Part shown: positions 20,973 through 30,725 of the stretch, in pieces
How the letters are laid out: the number at the start of each line of letters is the position of its first letter
Numbering within the stretch: position 1 is the first letter of the stretch
Assembly: GCA_900470805.1 (NCBI GenBank)
Contig: UCCA01000034.1
Coordinates: forward strand, 1 to 64,000
Source: Hyphomicrobiales bacterium
GTDB lineage: Bacteria > Pseudomonadota > Alphaproteobacteria > Rhizobiales > Rhizobiaceae
DNA: 64,000 nucleotides
Reading direction: 5' to 3'
The notes under the pieces: generated by a model
The model's input: only the letters and a program-made list of their open reading frames with translations
Database searches by the model: none
What the model was told of the DNA's origin: nothing
Program-made: the position numbers and the translations under genes

Positions 20973-21114
20973 CTCGACCTCCCGGCGCCAGCCTGTCCCT
21001 GCGCTGTCGGGCAAAGCCACGTCGGTCGTGTACAGATGCCCTGCCGGATCATAGGCACGGTAATCGGCGATATGCAATCTTTTATTGTATAGTGAATTTA
21101 TAATCGTATTGATT

Positions 21115-21126
21115 GCAATCGATTGC
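21115..21126. promoter_or_regulatory. Perfect 12-base palindrome upstream of the LecA-like gene
   Basis: GCAATCGATTGC reads the same on both strands and is flanked by further near-symmetric bases (ATT and GAT). It lies in an AT-rich stretch upstream of the minus-strand gene. Such a symmetric site may be an operator for a dimeric regulator, but no regulator is encoded beside it. Confidence 0.35.
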
Positions 21127-21206
21127 GATGCTCAGGCAATTGATGGACTGTACTTGGCCGCGATCGGCGCGGCCATCGATGCACAAGCGCCATCGATACG
21201 GCTTGG

Positions 21207-21413
21207 CTATCCCTGCGAGATCGCGTCGGTTTTGCGGGAAGCCGCGTGGGCTTCGAGAATGGCCGCCGTTATCACCTTGCGCAGTTCGTAGACCAGTGAA
21301 CGTGACCGCTTCCGGTCGAGGTCCTGGGCGGCCTTGGCGAGGTTGAGCCCTTCGTTCAGAACAATATGATGGGCGCGCGCCAACGCCCAGCTTTCAATAT
21401 CAAGACTTTCCAT
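21207..21413 (-). CDS. Small conserved-looking hypothetical protein
   Basis: A 68-residue protein that I cannot assign: MESLDIESWALARAHHIVLN followed by a helical basic stretch with AKAAQDLDRKRSRSLVYEL and VITAAILEAHAA. The composition is soluble and strongly helical, somewhat like a small DNA-binding or toxin-antitoxin-linked helix protein, but no partner gene is present. ATG 21411-21413 has GGAG seven bases upstream, which is the main support that it is real. Confidence 0.5.
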   Translation of the reverse strand: MESLDIESWALARAHHIVLNEGLNLAKAAQDLDRKRSRSLVYELRKVITAAILEAHAASRKTDAISQG

Positions 21414-21638
21414 TCGGAATCTCCGCCAAATCATTCAGCATCAAAGACATTCGCGAATCATTTTACGCCGCATACTTATGATTGAAGAAGAATCACAGTT
21501 ACATTTGCTTGGAAATATATACATCACCCGATTTTTAGTGGTGTGGCATAATTGTTTCGATCAAATCGGGGTGAATGTCGCAGAAGTTGCGATTATACGC
21601 CTATGGCCTTACTCCAGGTAATTGCGCGAAAATCTGCG

Positions 21639-22769
21639 TCAGTCGTTGGAAGCGACGACGGAGTTGCCCGTCCGGCCGGAAGACCAGCGCAGCCATTGAT
21701 CGGGGCTGCCGTGGAAGACGTTGAGGTCGATCCGCCCTTCGACGCCATGCGACAGGCCCGAGCCGGAATACTGCCAGAAGACCCACTTGCGGCCGGGATA
21801 GCGCTTGGAGGGATGGGCGGCGACCGAGCGCAGCCAGAATGGATGGTTCGGGAACGCGCCCTGCAGATTGTCCGCGTAGAAATCGGGTGCCGTGTAGATG
21901 ACAGGACGCTTGCCGTAGTGGCGCTCGAGCTTGTCCATGAAGACCTGCATCTTCTCGAGCACATTTTCACGCGACGGGCGGCGCTTGCAGGCGGATTCGC
22001 CGTTCCATTCGACGTCGATGACCGGCGGCAACGCGTCGGGATCACGCGGAACGTTGCGGATGAACCAGTCGGCCTGCTCGCCGGCGGTGCGGCACCAGTA
22101 GAAGAAGTGATAGGCGCCGCGCTTCAATCCGGCTTCCTTGGCCTTGCGCCAGTTGGTCTTGAACATCGGGTCCAGATGGTCGCCGCCATCGGTGGACTTG
22201 ATATAGGCGAAGTTGGCGCCCTGGCTTCTCAGCTTCGGCCAATCGATATCGCCCTGCCAGCGCGAGACGTCGACGCCATGGACGGCGAGCTTGTGCGGCG
22301 AGGATCGGCCGAAATTGATCGGCTTGGCGTCACGGAACTGGCGGCTGTACAACCTGCTGCGCGTGCGCGGGGCTTCGACGACGTCCTCGTCGGGCGCTTC
22401 CATAATCGGCGGGCGTGCCGGGGGCGCCATCATCGCGACCCTTGTGCCGACTGGTGCGTTTACTGGCGCGGCCACCATCGGGCGCTCGGCCGGAAGCGGC
22501 GCGCCGACGGCACGATCGGCGGATGCGAAGGCTGTCGATTCCGGCACGGGGCCGGCCCAGGCCAGCACTTCCTGATGCGGCTGAAGAGCGGCGGCGCCGA
22601 CGTCCGCCGAGGGCACCGGCGCAGACGGCACGGCGGCCGGTGGCGAGACGGAGGCCGTGGTCTCGCGTGACGGTGCCGCGGAGGCCAGAACGTCGGGGCC
22701 GGATGTCGATGTGCAGCTCGATACGGTCAAGCATGCAAGGAAGATCGCTGGCACGGCCGATAGACGCAT
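21639..22769 (-). CDS. GH25 lysozyme-family lipoprotein
   Basis: A 376-residue protein with a lipoprotein signal peptide ending LTVSSC (Cys19), a long Ala/Pro/Ser-rich linker to about residue 150, and a glycoside hydrolase family 25 domain: HGVDVSRWQGDIDWPKL, FAYIKSTDGGDHLDP, GAYHFFYWC and PPVIDVEWNGE, where the Asp and Glu form the catalytic pair of the family. GH25 enzymes cleave peptidoglycan between N-acetylmuramic acid and N-acetylglucosamine. As a lipoprotein it would act in the periplasm. It stands alone, with no holin or phage gene near, so a cell-wall remodelling role is more likely than phage lysis. Confidence 0.92.
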   Translation of the reverse strand: MRLSAVPAIFLACLTVSSCTSTSGPDVLASAAPSRETTASVSPPAAVPSAPVPSADVGAAALQPHQEVLAWAGPVPESTAFASADRAVGAPLPAERPMVAAPVNAPVGTRVAMMAPPARPPIMEAPDEDVVEAPRTRSRLYSRQFRDAKPINFGRSSPHKLAVHGVDVSRWQGDIDWPKLRSQGANFAYIKSTDGGDHLDPMFKTNWRKAKEAGLKRGAYHFFYWCRTAGEQADWFIRNVPRDPDALPPVIDVEWNGESACKRRPSRENVLEKMQVFMDKLERHYGKRPVIYTAPDFYADNLQGAFPNHPFWLRSVAAHPSKRYPGRKWVFWQYSGSGLSHGVEGRIDLNVFHGSPDQWLRWSSGRTGNSVVASND

Positions 22770-22953
22770 TTGGGAACCCGTTACTCACTACAAGCCCGAG
22801 GGCCAGATGGGCGGCACCGGGAACATCAAAGGGTATTGCTAACGGGACATTACCAAAAAATGCTGAATCCAATCTTTACGCCGTTCACTTGAATGAAAAA
22901 GGCGGCGGGATCGCCTCCCGTCGCCTCTCCATTCCGGTTTTTTGATCAGCGGA

Positions 22954-23571
22954 TCAGGCGACCAACGCGATGTCTGCTTCTCGGGCGCGCGCAGCTGCCA
23001 CCGAGGGGCGGGCTTCAATGCGCTTGACGTATTCGGCAATGGCAGGCCAGGCGCCGAGATCGATCGCCAGATGCGGGAACCAGCCGAATACGGTGAAGAG
23101 ATAGGCATCGGCCACGGTGAAGGTGTCGCCCATCAGATAGGCGTTGTCGGCGAGGCGGTCGGCGATCAGGTCAAGACGTTTTGCAAGCTTGTCCTTGAAG
23201 ATCGTACGGGCCTCTTCCGGAAAGGCCGGATTGAAGAGCGGGCCGACGCCGGCGTGGATCTCGCTGTTGACGAAGCTCAGCCATTCCTGCAGCTGCGAGC
23301 GGGCAAAGGTCCCGTTGGCAGGCGCCAGGCCGGTTTCCGGCTTGAGATCGGCGAGATACTGAACGATCGCCGGACCTTCGGTCAGCACCGTGCCGGTTTC
23401 CAGCTGCAGCGCCGCGACATAGCCTTTCGGATTGACGGTGCGGAAGTCGTTCCCCTCGGAAGTCTGCTTGGTCTTGTTGTTCACCCGGACAAGATCATAG
23501 GGCATGCCCAGTTCCTGCAGAATGATGTGCGGCGAGAAGGAGCAGGTGCCGGAGGCAAAGTAGAGTTTCAT
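22954..23571 (-). CDS. Glutathione S-transferase, beta-like class
   Basis: A 205-residue GST. The thioredoxin-fold N-terminus MKLYFASGTCSFSPHI has Cys10, the residue that marks bacterial beta-class enzymes; TEGPAIVQYLADL is the glutathione gamma-glutamyl binding helix, and the C-terminal all-helical domain contains MGDTFTVADAYLFTV. It would conjugate or bind glutathione for detoxification. ATG 23571 is used, as an upstream TTG only adds three residues and AAGGAA is nine bases before this ATG. Confidence 0.92.
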   Translation of the reverse strand: MKLYFASGTCSFSPHIILQELGMPYDLVRVNNKTKQTSEGNDFRTVNPKGYVAALQLETGTVLTEGPAIVQYLADLKPETGLAPANGTFARSQLQEWLSFVNSEIHAGVGPLFNPAFPEEARTIFKDKLAKRLDLIADRLADNAYLMGDTFTVADAYLFTVFGWFPHLAIDLGAWPAIAEYVKRIEARPSVAAARAREADIALVA

Positions 23572-23728
23572 CGAGATCAATTCCTTGTGGCGGAGCCCGC
23601 GGCTTATCCGCTGTGCGTGAAGGAAAAATTACCGGCAGCGACTTGAAGAAGGTTCAGCGATCACGAACGCGTTTTCGTGCGCGGTGAACCTTTGCCAACA
23701 AAACCTGTGTGGGGTGCTCGCCCGGATG

Positions 23729-24343
23729 CTATGGCTCGAAGCGACTGATTTCCAGGCCGCTGCCGACCGGAAGCAGAACGCTCGATATTCCCTGTCTTGC
23801 CCGGATCGCCGTGCAATAGGCCTTCACGTCGTCGTTGCCGGGGCGGATCATGTTGTCGGCCACGACGATCGCGCCCGGATTGAGCCGGGGATAGAAGGCT
23901 TCCAGGCAGGGGAGATAGAGGTCCTTCCAGAGATCGACGAGAACGAAGTCGATGCCGACGTCCAGTTGCGAAATCATCTCCACCGCATCGCCGACCCTGA
24001 AGTCGATGACGTCGGCCAGACCAGCCTTTTTGGCCATGTCGCGGGCGAATTCGGATTTGTAGCCATGCAGTTCCATGGTGATCAGCCGGCCGCCCGCTCT
24101 CTGTGCCGCCTCCGCCAGCCATATGCCGGAGTAGCCGAAGGAGGTGCCGAGTTCGAGGATGGTCGGATTGGGCAGGCTTGCGGCGAGAATGTTCAGCAAT
24201 TGTCCGGTGCGCGGGCCGACGGCGCGCATGCGCATGTCCTGTCCGCCATCGCGTCCGCCCGGTGCCTCGACGCGTGGAGCGCTGCGCTCGTTCTCCAGCA
24301 TCTCATGGTAGGTGGCGAGTACGCTCTCGATCTTGCTGTCCAT
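23729..24343 (-). CDS. O-methyltransferase (catechol type)
   Basis: A 204-residue SAM-dependent O-methyltransferase of the PF01596 type: motif I ILELGTSFGYSGIWLAEAA, RLITMELHGYKSEFA with the acidic ribose-binding residue, GIDFVLVDLWKD and PGAIVVADNMIRPG. Members methylate caffeoyl-CoA, catechols or similar phenolics with a divalent metal. The ATG 24341-24343 is preferred with AGGAAA upstream; the longer frame to 24556 looks unconserved. The substrate is not predictable, and it stands alone opposite lysC. Confidence 0.87.
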   Translation of the reverse strand: MDSKIESVLATYHEMLENERSAPRVEAPGGRDGGQDMRMRAVGPRTGQLLNILAASLPNPTILELGTSFGYSGIWLAEAAQRAGGRLITMELHGYKSEFARDMAKKAGLADVIDFRVGDAVEMISQLDVGIDFVLVDLWKDLYLPCLEAFYPRLNPGAIVVADNMIRPGNDDVKAYCTAIRARQGISSVLLPVGSGLEISRFEP

Positions 24344-24759
24344 GTCGTCGTGTTTCCTATCGCATGTCGCAAATGGTTCGGTCGACAGTGCATCAGCCAG
24401 CGTGCCGGCTGAAGTTAAACTTTGGCAATGATCCGACCTGTCGTCGGGCTGCGTGCTCCGTGACCTTTCGATGCTCAGGGTCGCGTCGTCGGCATCATCG
24501 CAGTTCTCTCCCGAAGGATCATCGCCCGGAATGCGGCCTGCAAATTCCGCGTGCAACAGGAGCCGTCATTCTCCTTTCCCCACCTTGCCACCCCCGGACA
24601 AACTCGCTAAGAGACGCCGCAACTTGAGCCCTTGTGCGCAAGGCTTTAGAAGGGTTCCAGACTAAAGAATTCTGGCTCTTCGGCCCTGTCGTTTCACGAG
24701 GCTTCGTCGTGCCGGGTCTGGCTTTCGTCTCTCCCGGCGGTTTGCTGTGGTAGAGGCTT
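24344..24759. other. Intergenic region upstream of lysC
   Basis: These 416 bases between two divergent genes hold short overlapping open frames on both strands but none with a good start, conserved motif or coding-like continuity. No tRNA, riboswitch of a known class or strong hairpin is recognisable. It must contain the lysC promoter, though no clear hexamer pair stands out. Confidence 0.5.
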
Positions 24760-26034
24760 ATGGCACGCATCGTAATGAAGTTCGGCGGAACATCCGTCGC
24801 TGATCTGGACCGCATCCACAATGTTGCCCGCCACGTCAAACGCGAGGTCGATGCCGGTCACGAAGTGGCCGTCGTCGTTTCCGCCATGTCGGGCAAGACC
24901 AACGAGCTGGTCGGCTGGGTACAGAACACGCCGAAGGTGGCCGGCAGCAACTCGCCGTTTTACGATGCGCGCGAATATGACGCCGTCGTCGCCTCGGGCG
25001 AGCAGGTAACGTCGGGTCTTCTGGCGATCGCGCTGCAGGCGTTGGATATCAATGCGCGCTCCTGGCAGGGCTGGCAGATCCCGATCCGCACCGACAATGC
25101 CCATGGCGCGGCGCGCATCCTCGAGATCGACGGCGCCGACATCATCAAGCGCATGGGCGAGGGCCAGGTTGCCGTCATCGCCGGTTTCCAGGGCCTCGGC
25201 CCCGACAACCGCATCGCGACGCTCGGGCGCGGCGGTTCGGATACCTCGGCGGTGGCGATTGCTGCCGCGGTGAAGGCCGATCGCTGCGACATCTATACCG
25301 ATGTCGATGGCGTCTACACGACCGACCCGCGCATCGTGCCGCAGGCGCGCCGCCTGAAGAAGATCGCTTTCGAGGAAATGCTCGAAATGGCGTCGCTCGG
25401 CGCCAAGGTTCTGCAGGTTCGCTCGGTCGAGCTTGCCATGGTGTTCAAAGTGCGCACCTTCGTGCGCTCGTCGTTTGAAGATCCCGATGCTCCGGGCATG
25501 GGTGATTTCTTGAATCCGCCCGGAACGCTGATTTGTGACGAGGAAGAAATCGTGGAACAGGAAGTAGTCACCGGCATCGCCTATGCCAAGGATGAAGCGC
25601 AGATCTCGCTTCGCCGCCTCGCCGATCGGCCGGGCGTCTCCGCCGCGATCTTCGGACCGCTGGCCGAGAACCACATCAACGTCGACATGATCGTCCAGAA
25701 CATCTCCGAAGACGGCTCGAAGACCGACATGACCTTCACCGTTCCGTCGGGCGATGTCGAAAAGGCGATCCGGGTGCTCGGCGAGCACAAGGAGACGATC
25801 GGCTACGACGTCGTCCAGAACGAATCGGGCCTGGTGAAGGTGTCGGTCATCGGCATCGGCATGCGCAGCCACGCCGGCGTCGCGGCGACCGCTTTCAAGG
25901 CACTTGCCGAGAAAGGCATCAACATCAAGGCGATCACCACGTCTGAAATCAAGATTTCTATCCTGATTGACGGTCCTTATGCGGAACTCGCTGTCAGGAC
26001 TTTGCATTCCTGCTACGGTCTGGATAAGAATTGA
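24760..26034 (+). CDS. lysC: Aspartate kinase
   Basis: The 424-residue enzyme phosphorylates aspartate, the first step to lysine, threonine, methionine and diaminopimelate. It starts MARIVMKFGGTSVAD with the family lysine and glycines, has GRGGSDTSAVAIAAAV and DGVYTTDPRIVPQARRL in the kinase domain, and two C-terminal ACT domains for feedback control (after about residue 265). It is alone in its transcript start, with ptsP 91 bases after. The order lysC-ptsP-prfA-prmC is typical of Rhizobiales. Confidence 0.97.
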   Translation: MARIVMKFGGTSVADLDRIHNVARHVKREVDAGHEVAVVVSAMSGKTNELVGWVQNTPKVAGSNSPFYDAREYDAVVASGEQVTSGLLAIALQALDINARSWQGWQIPIRTDNAHGAARILEIDGADIIKRMGEGQVAVIAGFQGLGPDNRIATLGRGGSDTSAVAIAAAVKADRCDIYTDVDGVYTTDPRIVPQARRLKKIAFEEMLEMASLGAKVLQVRSVELAMVFKVRTFVRSSFEDPDAPGMGDFLNPPGTLICDEEEIVEQEVVTGIAYAKDEAQISLRRLADRPGVSAAIFGPLAENHINVDMIVQNISEDGSKTDMTFTVPSGDVEKAIRVLGEHKETIGYDVVQNESGLVKVSVIGIGMRSHAGVAATAFKALAEKGINIKAITTSEIKISILIDGPYAELAVRTLHSCYGLDKN

Positions 26035-26125
26035 TTCCTCGCAGGCCTGCCGCGCGTACAAGTTGAGAAGTGGCGCGGCACTCTGCCGGGCTACTTTTGC
26101 CTTTGTTTTTGGAGCTTGAGACGCA

Positions 26126-28393
26126 ATGAGAGACCTATCCGGCGGTCCGCGCGTGCTGCTCAAGCGGCTGCGCGAGTTGATGGCGGAGCCGCTGGAGCCA
26201 CAGGAGCGGCTTGACCGGATCGTCAGCCAGATCGCCAGCAACATGGTGGCGGAAGTCTGCTCGGCCTATGTGCTGCGCTCGGACGGCGTGCTCGAACTGT
26301 ATGCAACCGAGGGTCTGAACCGCGAAGCCGTCCACCTGGCGCAGCTGAAGATGGGCCAGGGCCTCGTCGGCACGATCGCCGCCTCGGCGCAGCCTCTCAA
26401 TCTGTCGGACGCGCAATCGCATCCGGCCTTCCGCTATCTGCCGGAGACCGGCGAAGAGATCTATCACTCCTTCCTCGGCGTGCCGATCCTGCGCGCCGGC
26501 CGGTCGCTCGGCGTTCTGGTCGTGCAGAACAAGGCAAGCCGCAACTATCGCGACGAAGAGCTCGAAGCGCTCGAGACGACGGCGATGGTGCTGGCCGAGA
26601 TGATCGCCACCGGCGAACTCAAGAAGCTGACCAAGCCCGGCCTCGAACTCGACCTGACGCGGTCGGTGACCTTCGACGGCGACACCTATAACGAGGGCAT
26701 CGGCCTCGGCTATGTCGTACTGCACGAACCGCGCATCGTCGTCACCAACCTTCTGAATGACGACGCCGACAAGGAAATCCGGCGGCTGGCGGAATCGCTG
26801 GGATCGCTGCGCATCTCGATCGACGACCTGCTGTCGCAGCGCGACATGTCGATGGAAGGCGAACACCGCGAGGTGCTCGAGACCTACCGGATGTTCGCGC
26901 ATGACCAGGGCTGGGTGCGCAAACTTGAAGAGGCGATCCGCAACGGCCTGACGGCGGAAGCCGCGGTCGAGAAGGTGCAGAGCGACACCAAGGCGCGGAT
27001 GATGCGCCTGACCGATCCGTATCTGCGCGAGCGGATGCACGACTTCGAGGATCTGGCCAACCGCCTGCTCAGGCAGCTGACCGGCTATACCGGCCGGACG
27101 TCTGGCGACGGCTTCCCGGCCGACGCGATCATTCTGGCGCGCGCCATGGGCGCCGCCGAGCTGCTCGACTATCCCCGCGCGAATGTGCGCGGCCTGGTTC
27201 TGGAAGAAGGTGCTGTTACCAGCCACGTCGTGATCGTGGCGCGTGCGATGGGCATTCCCGTCATCGGCCAGGCGGCCGGTATCGTGGCGCTGGCGGAAAA
27301 CGGCGATGCCGTGATCATCGACAGCGATGGCGGACACGTGCATCTGCGGCCGCTGCCGGAGCATCAGCGCTCCTACGAGGAAAAGGTGCGGTTCCGTGCC
27401 CGCAGGCAGGAGCAGTTCCGGGCGCTACGCGCCGTCGAGCCGCTGACCAAGGACGGCCAGCGCGTATCGCTGCAGATGAACGCCGGCCTGCTGGTCGACC
27501 TGCCGCAGCTCTCTGAATCGGGCGCCGAAGGCATCGGCCTGTTCCGCACCGAGCTGCAGTTCATGATAGCCTCGACGCTTCCCAAGGCGGAAGAGCAGGA
27601 ACAGTTCTATCGCAGTGTGCTGAAGCAGGCGGCCGGACGCACGGTGACGTTCCGGACGCTCGATATCGGTGGCGACAAGGTGGTGCCGTATTTCCGTGGC
27701 CACGAGGAAGAAAATCCGGCGCTCGGCTGGCGGGCGATCCGCCTGTCGCTGGATCGACCGGGCCTGCTGCGCACGCAGCTGCGCGCCATGCTGAAGGCTG
27801 CCGCCGGCATGGAACTGAAGATGATGGTGCCGATGGTGACCGAGGTTTCGGAAATCGCCGCGGTGCGCGAATTGTTGCAGAAGGAAGTGCAGCACCTGTC
27901 CCGTTTCGGCCATGGCTTGCCGCGCAAGCTGCAGTTCGGAGCGATGCTCGAGGTGCCTTCGCTGCTGTGGCAGTTGGACGAACTGATGGCGGCGGTCGAT
28001 TTCGTGTCGGTCGGCTCCAACGATCTGTTCCAGTTCGCGATGGCGGTCGATCGCGGCAATGCGCGCGTTTCCGATCGCTTCGACACGCTGAGCAAGCCGT
28101 TCCTGCGCATCCTGCGCGACATCGTGCGGGCTGGCGAGCGCAACAAGACGCCGGTGACGCTGTGCGGCGAGCTGGCGGGCAAGCCGATTTCGGCGATGGC
28201 GCTGCTCGGTATCGGCTTCCGCTCGGTTTCAATGTCGCCGGCGTCGATCGGCCCGGTGAAGGCGATGCTGCTCGGGCTCGATGTCGGGGCGCTGGCCCAT
28301 ATCATGAACGAGGCGCTTGACGACACGAAGACGCCGACCTCGATGCGCGAGCTGCTTGCCCATTTCGCCGACGCGCACAATATTCCTCTATAG
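26126..28393 (+). CDS. ptsP: Nitrogen-PTS enzyme I (phosphoenolpyruvate--protein phosphotransferase)
   Basis: The 755-residue EI-Ntr starts the nitrogen-related phosphotransferase cascade (EI-Ntr to NPr to EIIA-Ntr). An N-terminal GAF domain (about 20-165), which in the family senses glutamine, precedes the phosphohistidine domain with the site His367 in EGAVTSHVVIVARAMGIPV, and the PEP-binding barrel with GIGLFRTELQFM, FRTLDIGGDKV, GAMLEVPSLLW, VGSNDLFQFAMA and LCGELAGKP. No ptsN or ptsO lies in the window. It ends 27 bases before prfA and is probably co-transcribed. Confidence 0.97.
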   Translation: MRDLSGGPRVLLKRLRELMAEPLEPQERLDRIVSQIASNMVAEVCSAYVLRSDGVLELYATEGLNREAVHLAQLKMGQGLVGTIAASAQPLNLSDAQSHPAFRYLPETGEEIYHSFLGVPILRAGRSLGVLVVQNKASRNYRDEELEALETTAMVLAEMIATGELKKLTKPGLELDLTRSVTFDGDTYNEGIGLGYVVLHEPRIVVTNLLNDDADKEIRRLAESLGSLRISIDDLLSQRDMSMEGEHREVLETYRMFAHDQGWVRKLEEAIRNGLTAEAAVEKVQSDTKARMMRLTDPYLRERMHDFEDLANRLLRQLTGYTGRTSGDGFPADAIILARAMGAAELLDYPRANVRGLVLEEGAVTSHVVIVARAMGIPVIGQAAGIVALAENGDAVIIDSDGGHVHLRPLPEHQRSYEEKVRFRARRQEQFRALRAVEPLTKDGQRVSLQMNAGLLVDLPQLSESGAEGIGLFRTELQFMIASTLPKAEEQEQFYRSVLKQAAGRTVTFRTLDIGGDKVVPYFRGHEEENPALGWRAIRLSLDRPGLLRTQLRAMLKAAAGMELKMMVPMVTEVSEIAAVRELLQKEVQHLSRFGHGLPRKLQFGAMLEVPSLLWQLDELMAAVDFVSVGSNDLFQFAMAVDRGNARVSDRFDTLSKPFLRILRDIVRAGERNKTPVTLCGELAGKPISAMALLGIGFRSVSMSPASIGPVKAMLLGLDVGALAHIMNEALDDTKTPTSMRELLAHFADAHNIPL

Positions 28394-28420
28394 TTCAAGA
28401 CAAACAGAATCGGAGTAAGG

Positions 28421-29503
28421 GTGGCGAAGCTTCCCGTTGAAAAGATGCGCGAGCTGGAACGCCGTTTTGGCGAGATCGAAGCGCGCATGTCGGCCGGCCC
28501 CGCAGCCGACGTCTACGTCAAGCTTGCCTCCGAGTATTCCGAGCTGCAGCCCGTCGTGATGAAGATCCGCGACTACGAGAAGGCGCTGGCCGAGCTCAAG
28601 GATCTGGAATCGCTGCTGGAGGACAAGACGGTCGATCGCGAGATGCGCGACATGGCCGAAATGGAGCTGCCCGACGTCAAGGAACGGATCGAGGCGCTGG
28701 AGCAGGAAATCCAGATCCTGCTGCTGCCGAAGGACGCGGCCGACGAAAAGAGCGCGATCCTGGAAATCCGGGCCGGTACCGGCGGATCGGAAGCGGCGCT
28801 GTTTGCCGGCGACCTGTTTCGCATGTACGAGCGCTATGCCGCCGCTCGTGGCTGGAAGGTCGAGGTTCTCTCGTCGAGCGACGGTGAGGCCGGTGGCTTC
28901 AAGGAAATCATCGCGACCATCACAGGCAAGGGCGTGTTCGCCAAGCTGAAATTCGAGAGCGGCGTTCACCGGGTACAGCGCGTGCCGGAGACGGAAGCGG
29001 GCGGGCGCATCCATACGTCGGCGGCGACCGTCGCCGTGCTGCCCGAGGCGGAGGAGATCGATATCGAGATCCGCCAGGAAGATATCCGTATAGACACGAT
29101 GCGCTCGTCCGGCGCCGGCGGCCAGCACGTCAACACGACAGACTCAGCCGTGCGCATCACTCACCTGCCGACCGGCATCGTCGTCACCAGTTCGGAAAAA
29201 TCGCAGCACCAGAACCGCGCCAAGGCGATGCAGGTGCTGCGCTCCAGGCTGTATGACGCAGAGCGTCAGCGCGCCGACAGCGAGCGCTCAGCCGACCGTA
29301 AGAGCCAGGTCGGTTCGGGCGACCGCTCGGAGCGCATCCGCACCTACAATTTCCCGCAGGGCCGCGTGACGGACCACCGCATCAACCTGACGCTCTACAA
29401 GCTCGACCGGATGATGATCGGGGAGATCGACGAGATCGTCGATGCGCTGATGGCGGACTACCAGGCGAGCCAGCTGGCGCAACTCGGCGAGCAGTCGCTA
29501 TGA
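28421..29503 (+). CDS. prfA: Peptide chain release factor 1
   Basis: The 360-residue RF1 reads UAA and UAG. It has the GGQ tripeptide at about residues 233-235 in [17 protein letters not shown], whose glutamine is methylated by the product of the next gene, and the anticodon-like region of the family. The start is GTG at 28421, with GGAG six bases upstream and MAKLPVEKM-like N-terminus. It overlaps prmC by four bases, so release factor and its modifying enzyme are translationally coupled. Confidence 0.97.
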   Translation: MAKLPVEKMRELERRFGEIEARMSAGPAADVYVKLASEYSELQPVVMKIRDYEKALAELKDLESLLEDKTVDREMRDMAEMELPDVKERIEALEQEIQILLLPKDAADEKSAILEIRAGTGGSEAALFAGDLFRMYERYAAARGWKVEVLSSSDGEAGGFKEIIATITGKGVFAKLKFESGVHRVQRVPETEAGGRIHTSAATVAVLPEAEEIDIEIRQEDIRIDTMRSSGAGGQHVNTTDSAVRITHLPTGIVVTSSEKSQHQNRAKAMQVLRSRLYDAERQRADSERSADRKSQVGSGDRSERIRTYNFPQGRVTDHRINLTLYKLDRMMIGEIDEIVDALMADYQASQLAQLGEQSL

Positions 29504-30381
29504 ACGAGAGCGGGAAACAGGTCTGTTCGACGGTTTCCCAATGGCTGGCCGAGGCTCGCCGGCGCTTCACCGAGGCCGGGATCGACGATCCGGCGGCCGA
29601 TGCGCGGGTGCTGGTTTCGGGTCTGCTCGGCCTGTCGACCACCGAGATGCTGACGCGCGGCAACGAGGCTGTCTCAGCCGAGGCGGAGAGCAGCATCGCC
29701 GCTGCGATCGAGCGGCGGCTGGGGCGTGAGCCGGTGCATCGCATTCTGGGCGAGCGCGAGTTCTACGGCCTGCCGCTGTCGCTTTCCGCCGAGACGCTGG
29801 AGCCGCGGCCCGATACGGAAATCCTTGTCGACACGATGCTGCCCTATCTGCGCGACCTTGCAAAGGCCGCGGGGCGTATCCACCTACTCGATATGGGAAC
29901 GGGAACAGGGGCGATTTGCCTTGCGCTGCTCGCCGAATGTCCCGAAGCTTCCGGTATCGGCAGCGATATCTCCGAGGGCGCGTTGGCGACGGCGCGATCC
30001 AACGCGGCGCGGAACGGCCTGCATGATCGGTTCGAGGCCGTCCAGTCGAACTGGTTCGGGGATATCCACGGAACGTTTCACGCGATTGTCTCAAATCCGC
30101 CCTATATAGCTTCCAGTGTCGTTGACACTCTTGCTCCCGAAGTGACAAAATTTGATCCGGCTGCCGCACTGGATGGCGGCCAGGATGGGCTTGACGCCTA
30201 CAGATCCATTGCCAAGGATGCTGCAAGGTTCATGCACCCCGCCGGTGTCATCGGACTGGAGATAGGCTACGATCAGCGGACCGACGTGACCGGCGTTTTC
30301 GAGGCCGAGGGCTTCAAATGCCTGGAATCCGTAAAGGATTACGGACAGAACGATCGTGTGCTTGTGTTCGCACTGAGATGA
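29500..30381 (+). CDS. prmC: Release factor glutamine N5-methyltransferase
   Basis: The 293-residue HemK/PrmC methylates the GGQ glutamine of release factors. It shows the N-terminal helical part with [19 protein letters not shown], the [17 protein letters not shown] motif, SAM-binding [16 protein letters not shown], and the catalytic NPPY at about residues 199-202 (VSNPPYIAS). Its ATG overlaps the prfA stop by four bases. A 344-base gap follows. Confidence 0.96.
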   Translation: MNESGKQVCSTVSQWLAEARRRFTEAGIDDPAADARVLVSGLLGLSTTEMLTRGNEAVSAEAESSIAAAIERRLGREPVHRILGEREFYGLPLSLSAETLEPRPDTEILVDTMLPYLRDLAKAAGRIHLLDMGTGTGAICLALLAECPEASGIGSDISEGALATARSNAARNGLHDRFEAVQSNWFGDIHGTFHAIVSNPPYIASSVVDTLAPEVTKFDPAAALDGGQDGLDAYRSIAKDAARFMHPAGVIGLEIGYDQRTDVTGVFEAEGFKCLESVKDYGQNDRVLVFALR

Positions 30382-30725
30382 TTGGCTGCGAAGGACTGTA
30401 CTGCATAGTCCATTGGTGGCATTGCGAAGAAAAGGCTTGGATTTAAACGGGAAGCAATATAGGTTGCCCCCACGTATTGGAGAGATAGGTCAGAACGATG
30501 AGTCGTTCGAAGCTAGCTCGGCCTCGGGGGTCCGCTCTCTTAAACGAGAGCTTCAAAGGTTGAATACGACCCAATGCGTGAATCAGTCAAACTGACTTGA
30601 GAACAAGCGGCAGGTTGGCGCAAAGGCGCATTATGCTTGCGGCACAAAAGCCCTGAGCCGGTTGATCCGGCCGCGGCTGACGGTGCCATCACTCCACACA
30701 AACAGAGAATTCAGGTGAACGATCG
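30382..30725. other. Intergenic region between prmC and the DUF4167 gene
   Basis: The 344 bases contain one short open frame that looks non-coding, a lower-GC stretch near 30430-30570 and the leader of the next gene. No conserved RNA family or strong terminator can be recognised. It probably holds the promoter of the DUF4167 gene. Confidence 0.45.

Noticed and set aside
21639-22769. Possible prophage lysis gene (GH25)
   Set aside because: It has a lipoprotein signal and a linker, and no holin, integrase or structural phage genes are near.
30413-30595. Open frame of 60 codons after prmC
   Set aside because: Lower-GC intergenic DNA, weak start and unremarkable residue content; more probably a leader region.
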